Assembly (NCBI GenBank): GCA_964457225.1 | Contig: CAYWEM010000010.1 | Span: forward strand, 1 to 64,000 | DNA: 64,000 nt | Direction: 5' to 3' | Origin: CAYWEM01 sp964457225 | Lineage (GTDB): Bacteria > Acidobacteriota > Aminicenantia > UBA2199 | In this document: one piece after another, positions 60,618 to 64,000 of the stretch | Layout: every line of letters begins with the position of its first letter | Numbering within the stretch: position 1 is the stretch's first letter | Notes under the pieces: model-generated | Seen by the model: the letters and a program-made list of their open reading frames with translations, nothing else | The model's database searches: none | Told to the model about the DNA's origin: nothing | Program-made: the position numbers and the translations under genes

Positions 60618-62002
60618 TTTGTCCCCCCGCAGAGTAATTCGGCGCTTTCACGGGCCGTCACGCTGAGGTTCCCGGCGGAAAGAAAGATCAGGGCGTCTCC
60701 ATCCCGCAGGTTTTTCACCAGGAAATCCTTGATTTCCCCGGCTGAATCAATATACCTGACTCCGGAATGCCCCCGGCTGCGAAGCAGGTCAGCCAGGACA
60801 AGCGAATCAACCCCGGGAATTTCACTCTGTCCGGCTGAGTAAAGCCTGGTGATGATCACCTGGTCCGCATCCGTGAAAGAATCGGCGAACCCGACCATCA
60901 ATTTTTGCAGCCTGGTATAACGGTGGGGCTGAAAAACCGCGATGATCCTGCGGAAATCTCCGGCGCTCAGGGTTTTCAAAACAGCCTTTATTTCCGATGG
61001 ATGGTGCGCGTAGTCGTCCATGACCAGCAGGCCCGGTTTCCGACCCAGGATTTGCAGCCGGCGTTCCGGCAGCCTGAAATCAGCCAGGGCGTCGTTGATC
61101 TTGCCCTGCTCGACACCTATTTCCAGGGCGGCGGCTATGGCCGACAACGAATTGAGCACGTTGTGCCGGCCGCCGACTCCAAGTTTCACCCGCCCGCAGG
61201 GCCGACCGTTGACCGCCAGGTCAAACGAAGCCGAAAACGCACCCAAAGAAAGGCGGCTGCCGCTGACATCGGCTCCCGGTCTCAATCCGCAGCTGATTAC
61301 CCGCCGGTTCAGCCTGGGCAGAATGCGGCGCACGTTCGGGCAATCTATTCCGGCCACTACTGCGCCGAAAAAGGGAACCTTGTCGGCGAAATCGGCAAAA
61401 GCCCGGCGCAGCCTGGTCATTGAGCCGTAATGGTCAAGGTGGTCATCGTCGATGTTGTTTATTACGGCGATGGTGGGAAACAACTGCAGGAAAGAGCCGT
61501 CCGATTCGTCGGCCTCGGCCACCAGGTACTGCGAGGCCCCGAGTTTTCCCCCTGATTCCTCCAGTTCCAGTTTACCGCCGACCACGACACTGGGATCATA
61601 AGCCGCGGCCCTGAGCAGGTGAGCGATCATGAAAGTGGTAGATGTCTTGCCGTGGGTGCCGGCCACGGCCACGGCGAACTTGACCCGCATCAATTCAGCC
61701 AGCATTTCCGCCCTGGGAATGACCGGGATGTTTTGTTGTTTGGCCGCCAGCACCTCGGGATTACTTTTTTTATCCACCGCGCTGGAGATGACCAGGACTT
61801 CCGTTGCACCCAGGTTGGCGGCATCGTGCCCGATGAAAACTTTCACTCCAAGTTTTTTCAGGCGCCTGACCGTTTCCGATTCCTGCAGATCGGAGCCGGT
61901 CACCACCATGCCCAGGTTGTGCAGGACTTCGGCGATTCCGGACATACCGCTGCCGCCGATCCCCACGAAATGCACCCGGGTGATCCTGCTGAAACTGATC
62001 AT
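60614..62002 (-). CDS. murC: UDP-N-acetylmuramate-L-alanine ligase
   Basis: 462 residues. Adds L-Ala to UDP-MurNAc. N-terminal HFVGIGGSGMSGIAEVL; ATP loop VAGTHGKTSTTFMIA; central EADESDGSF; C-terminal MDDYAHHPSEIKA and FQPHRYTRLQ. All catalytic blocks are intact. It directly follows ftsW with a 4-base overlap; murG, usually between them, is missing, and murB, usually downstream, is at 51480. Confidence 0.97.
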   Translation of the reverse strand: MISFSRITRVHFVGIGGSGMSGIAEVLHNLGMVVTGSDLQESETVRRLKKLGVKVFIGHDAANLGATEVLVISSAVDKKSNPEVLAAKQQNIPVIPRAEMLAELMRVKFAVAVAGTHGKTSTTFMIAHLLRAAAYDPSVVVGGKLELEESGGKLGASQYLVAEADESDGSFLQLFPTIAVINNIDDDHLDHYGSMTRLRRAFADFADKVPFFGAVVAGIDCPNVRRILPRLNRRVISCGLRPGADVSGSRLSLGAFSASFDLAVNGRPCGRVKLGVGGRHNVLNSLSAIAAALEIGVEQGKINDALADFRLPERRLQILGRKPGLLVMDDYAHHPSEIKAVLKTLSAGDFRRIIAVFQPHRYTRLQKLMVGFADSFTDADQVIITRLYSAGQSEIPGVDSLVLADLLRSRGHSGVRYIDSAGEIKDFLVKNLRDGDALIFLSAGNLSVTARESAELLCGGTK

Positions 62003-63102
62003 TTTGCCAATACCACCTTGCGCTGGCGGGAAACGTTCAGAATTATACCGCTGATCAGGGCGACTCCCACCAGAGAGCTCCCACCGGTTGATATGAAAGG
62101 CAAAGGCAGCCCCTTGGTCGGGAAAATGCCGATGTTTACCGAGATATTGGTCAGCGCCTGAATGAACACCAGGAAAGTCAGTCCCAAAACCAGCAGATAG
62201 GCCTGCCCGTTATCTGTTCTCTTGGCTATGTAAAGCCCCCTGAAGAAAAAGGTAATAAATAAAGACATCAAGATTATTGCTCCCAGGAAGCCCGCTTCCT
62301 CGGCCAAAATGGCAAAAATGAAATCGGAGTAGGCATAGGGCAGGAAAAACAGCTTCTGGGTTGAACTGCCGATACCCTGGCCGAAAAGCCCTCCGGAACC
62401 AATGGCATAAAGAGATTGCGCCGCCTGGAATCCATGACTGGAAATGTAAGCTTCCGGGTTCAGGAAACTGAGGATACGGCTGAACCTCAGCGGGTCGTTC
62501 TTGACCAGGATGGCAAAGACGGGAATGAAAGAAACGAAGAAAAACCCGAAAAAGCGCAATTTGAGCCCGGCCACGAAAAGCATGACCGCCGAGACGGCGA
62601 CGATCAGCAGTACAGTGCCGAAATCGGGCTCCTTCAATATAAGTACTATCATTAACAGTACCGGCAGCAGGCTGAGTAACAGGGTCTTGCTGTTGTTGAT
62701 GTCGAAGCCCTTGCGGCTCAGAATCTGCGAGAGATAGAGTACCAGGCCGATTTTTGCCATTTCAGAAGGCTGAAAGGACATGCCGAAAATTTTTATCCAG
62801 CGGTAGGACTGGTTGATGGGCGGGAAGAAAAAAACCGCCACCAGCCCTGCAATGGACATCACCAGGAATAAATAGACCACTGCTTTGTTCAGGTAAAAGG
62901 GATGTTCAAAATAGGTTGCGGACACCAGAACCGCCAGCGCCAGGATCAGCCAGACGATTTGCCTCTTTAAAAAGAAAAGACTGTCTCCGTAGTTTTCCTT
63001 GGCAACTATCATGGTTGAACTGTAAGTCATGAGCAGTCCGATCAGCATCAGGAGCAGGCAAACCGCCAACATGATCTTATCTGTACCGGCGTTTTTAACC
63101 AT
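61999..63102 (-). CDS. ftsW: Peptidoglycan glycosyltransferase FtsW
   Basis: 367 residues, ten membrane helices (SEDS family). Motifs: MTYSSTMIVAKENYGDSLFF, QPSEMAKIGLVLYLS, PDFGTVLLIVAVSAVMLF (catalytic Asp region in KEPDFGT), AIGSGGLFGQGIGSSTQK, and GIFPTKGLPLPFISTGGSS near the end. Polymerises lipid II at the septum. Overlaps murD by 8 bases and murC by 4. Confidence 0.95.
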   Translation of the reverse strand: MVKNAGTDKIMLAVCLLLMLIGLLMTYSSTMIVAKENYGDSLFFLKRQIVWLILALAVLVSATYFEHPFYLNKAVVYLFLVMSIAGLVAVFFFPPINQSYRWIKIFGMSFQPSEMAKIGLVLYLSQILSRKGFDINNSKTLLLSLLPVLLMIVLILKEPDFGTVLLIVAVSAVMLFVAGLKLRFFGFFFVSFIPVFAILVKNDPLRFSRILSFLNPEAYISSHGFQAAQSLYAIGSGGLFGQGIGSSTQKLFFLPYAYSDFIFAILAEEAGFLGAIILMSLFITFFFRGLYIAKRTDNGQAYLLVLGLTFLVFIQALTNISVNIGIFPTKGLPLPFISTGGSSLVGVALISGIILNVSRQRKVVLAK

Positions 63103-64000
63103 TGTCCGTTTCCCCGGCCAGGTTCCCGGCGATCAAGGCGAACTCCTGCCCGCGATGCTCAAAATTGCGAAACATGTCGAAACTGGCGCAGGCCGGAGCC
63201 AGTAAGACCACTCCTCCCTGGGGCAGCAGGCTTTCGTAGGCCCGGCGGGTCGCCTCTGCCAGGTCTGCAGCCCAGTTGAACCTGATCCCGCTTCCCTCGA
63301 GTTGAGCGGCAATAGTCGGAGCAGCCTGGCCGATCAGGAATACGGAAAATCCAGGCCGGGCCAACAGCTGCCCCAGCGGCCGAAAATCTCCGCCCTTGTC
63401 CTTGCCGCCGAGAATCACCGCGGCTCTCCCGTTGACGCTCATAATCGACTTCAGCGCGGCATCGACATTGGTGGCCTTGGAATCGTTGATGAAAACAACG
63501 CCGTTGAGTTCGGCCACTTTCTCCATGCGATGGGCCAGTCCCCGGAAAGATTCCAGCCCGGCGCTCAGCAGATCTCCTTTCAATCCGCACAACCCCGCCG
63601 CCAGCACGGCAGCCAGCACGTTTTCCAGGTTGTGCACTCCGTTCAGGGGATTACCGGCCAGGGACAATTCCGATCGGGATCCGTTCAAGCTCAGGAAAGC
63701 CCGGTCATCCCGGCAGGAAACACCCCGCTCGACCTCTTCCAGGCGGGAAAACCAGAACAGTCTCCCGGAACTTAGTTTTTCTCCATGAGATCGGCACCAT
63801 GGATCATCGTAGTTCAGAACAGCCGCGTCCACTGAACGCTGATTGCTGAATATCGCCGCCTTGGCCGCGGCGTAGGCCGAAAAATCAGGATAGCGATCCA
63901 GGTGATCCGGAGTCAGGTTCAGCAGCAAGGCGATATCGGCCCGGAAATTCTCGATTTCTTCCAGCTGAAAACTGGAAAGTTCAAGCACGACCGTGTCTTC
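63095..64000 (-). CDS. murD: UDP-N-acetylmuramoylalanine-D-glutamate ligase, C-terminal part (start beyond window)
   Basis: The frame is open to the window edge, so the N-terminal ~140-150 residues are missing. Seen: VLELSSFQLEEIENFRADIA, LNLTPDHLDRYPDF, HNLENVLAAVLAA, FRGLAHRMEKV, FINDSKATNVDAA, ILGGKDKGGDF, and the closing LLAPACASFDMFRNFEHRG, all characteristic of MurD. Adds D-Glu to UDP-MurNAc-L-Ala. First visible gene of the leftward dcw operon. Confidence 0.95.
   Translation of the reverse strand, partial: EDTVVLELSSFQLEEIENFRADIALLLNLTPDHLDRYPDFSAYAAAKAAIFSNQRSVDAAVLNYDDPWCRSHGEKLSSGRLFWFSRLEEVERGVSCRDDRAFLSLNGSRSELSLAGNPLNGVHNLENVLAAVLAAGLCGLKGDLLSAGLESFRGLAHRMEKVAELNGVVFINDSKATNVDAALKSIMSVNGRAAVILGGKDKGGDFRPLGQLLARPGFSVFLIGQAAPTIAAQLEGSGIRFNWAADLAEATRRAYESLLPQGGVVLLAPACASFDMFRNFEHRGQEFALIAGNLAGETDNG

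Noticed and set aside
1..64000. CRISPR arrays, riboswitches, rRNA, prophage or transposase genes
   Set aside because: Looked for regular spaced repeats, conserved RNA motifs and mobile-element proteins; none seen. The only direct repeats are the 202-bp pair, the galK tail duplication and the small operator repeat.

Overview
The window looks like chromosome from an uncultured, Gram-negative-type, GC-rich heterotroph. Several families together suggest the Acidobacteriota / candidate phylum Aminicenantes neighbourhood: multiple secreted 6-bladed beta-propeller proteins with a GxGxGPGEF-like motif, an S46 dipeptidyl-peptidase, an M28 peptidase, Na+/sugar symport, SO_0444-type metal efflux and a dcw division cluster. 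This placement is inference from gene content; there is no rRNA here. No prophage, IS transposase or CRISPR array is visible. One tRNA (Leu-CAA) is present.

Layout. 1-974: tail of a sigma-54 activator. 1051-4716: an AT-richer island with two divergent beta-propeller genes, two copies of a ~200-bp dispersed repeat and a frameshifted spoIIM. 4751-8645: ABC transporter operon with another propeller. 8743-11036: small hypothetical, DUF6530-like and Coq7-like di-iron genes. 11243-25731: a galactoside locus. On the minus strand it carries an unusual glycosidase/SUMF1 fusion, a debranching-enzyme-like GH, an MGH1-like GH, an SSS sugar symporter and galactokinase; lacZ is divergent. 25839-26348: thiol peroxidase. 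26466-30330: carbamoyltransferase / SxtJ / DUF5989 / SGNH cassette, followed by an unrecognised 463-aa gene, an epimerase and tatA-tatC. 33918-34002: tRNA-Leu. 34350-39559: sulfur / Fe-S metabolism genes (SufS-like, PP-loop protein, Rrf2 regulator, metal efflux permease, Nfu, serine acetyltransferase). 39728-42359: S46 peptidase and lipoprotein thioredoxin. 42449-44751: SPFH / zinc-ribbon pair. 44850-47681: aminotransferase and orphan CheA. 47789-51467: MFS, RseC, ComF, a small envelope protein. 51480-55292: MurB with a propeller lipoprotein, and an M28 peptidase. 55286-64000: dcw cluster murD-ftsW-murC-ftsQ-ftsA-ftsZ, translationally linked to hutI and a MEMO1-family gene.

How the parts fit. 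The galactoside locus would cleave beta-galactosides outside the cytoplasm (signal-peptide LacZ), import galactose with Na+ and phosphorylate it. The S46 and M28 peptidases suggest peptide use. Nfu, the cysteine desulfurase and the Cys-rich Rrf2 protein point to Fe-S cluster assembly. The dcw cluster lacks murG at its usual place, and murB lies ~8 kb away.

Promoters. Many genes have near-consensus sigma-70 boxes (TTGAC-, 17-bp spacer, TATAAT-like). In several the -10 box ends only 6-14 bases before the start codon and no Shine-Dalgarno is present, which predicts leaderless or nearly leaderless mRNAs. All function calls were made by reading the sequence without database search.
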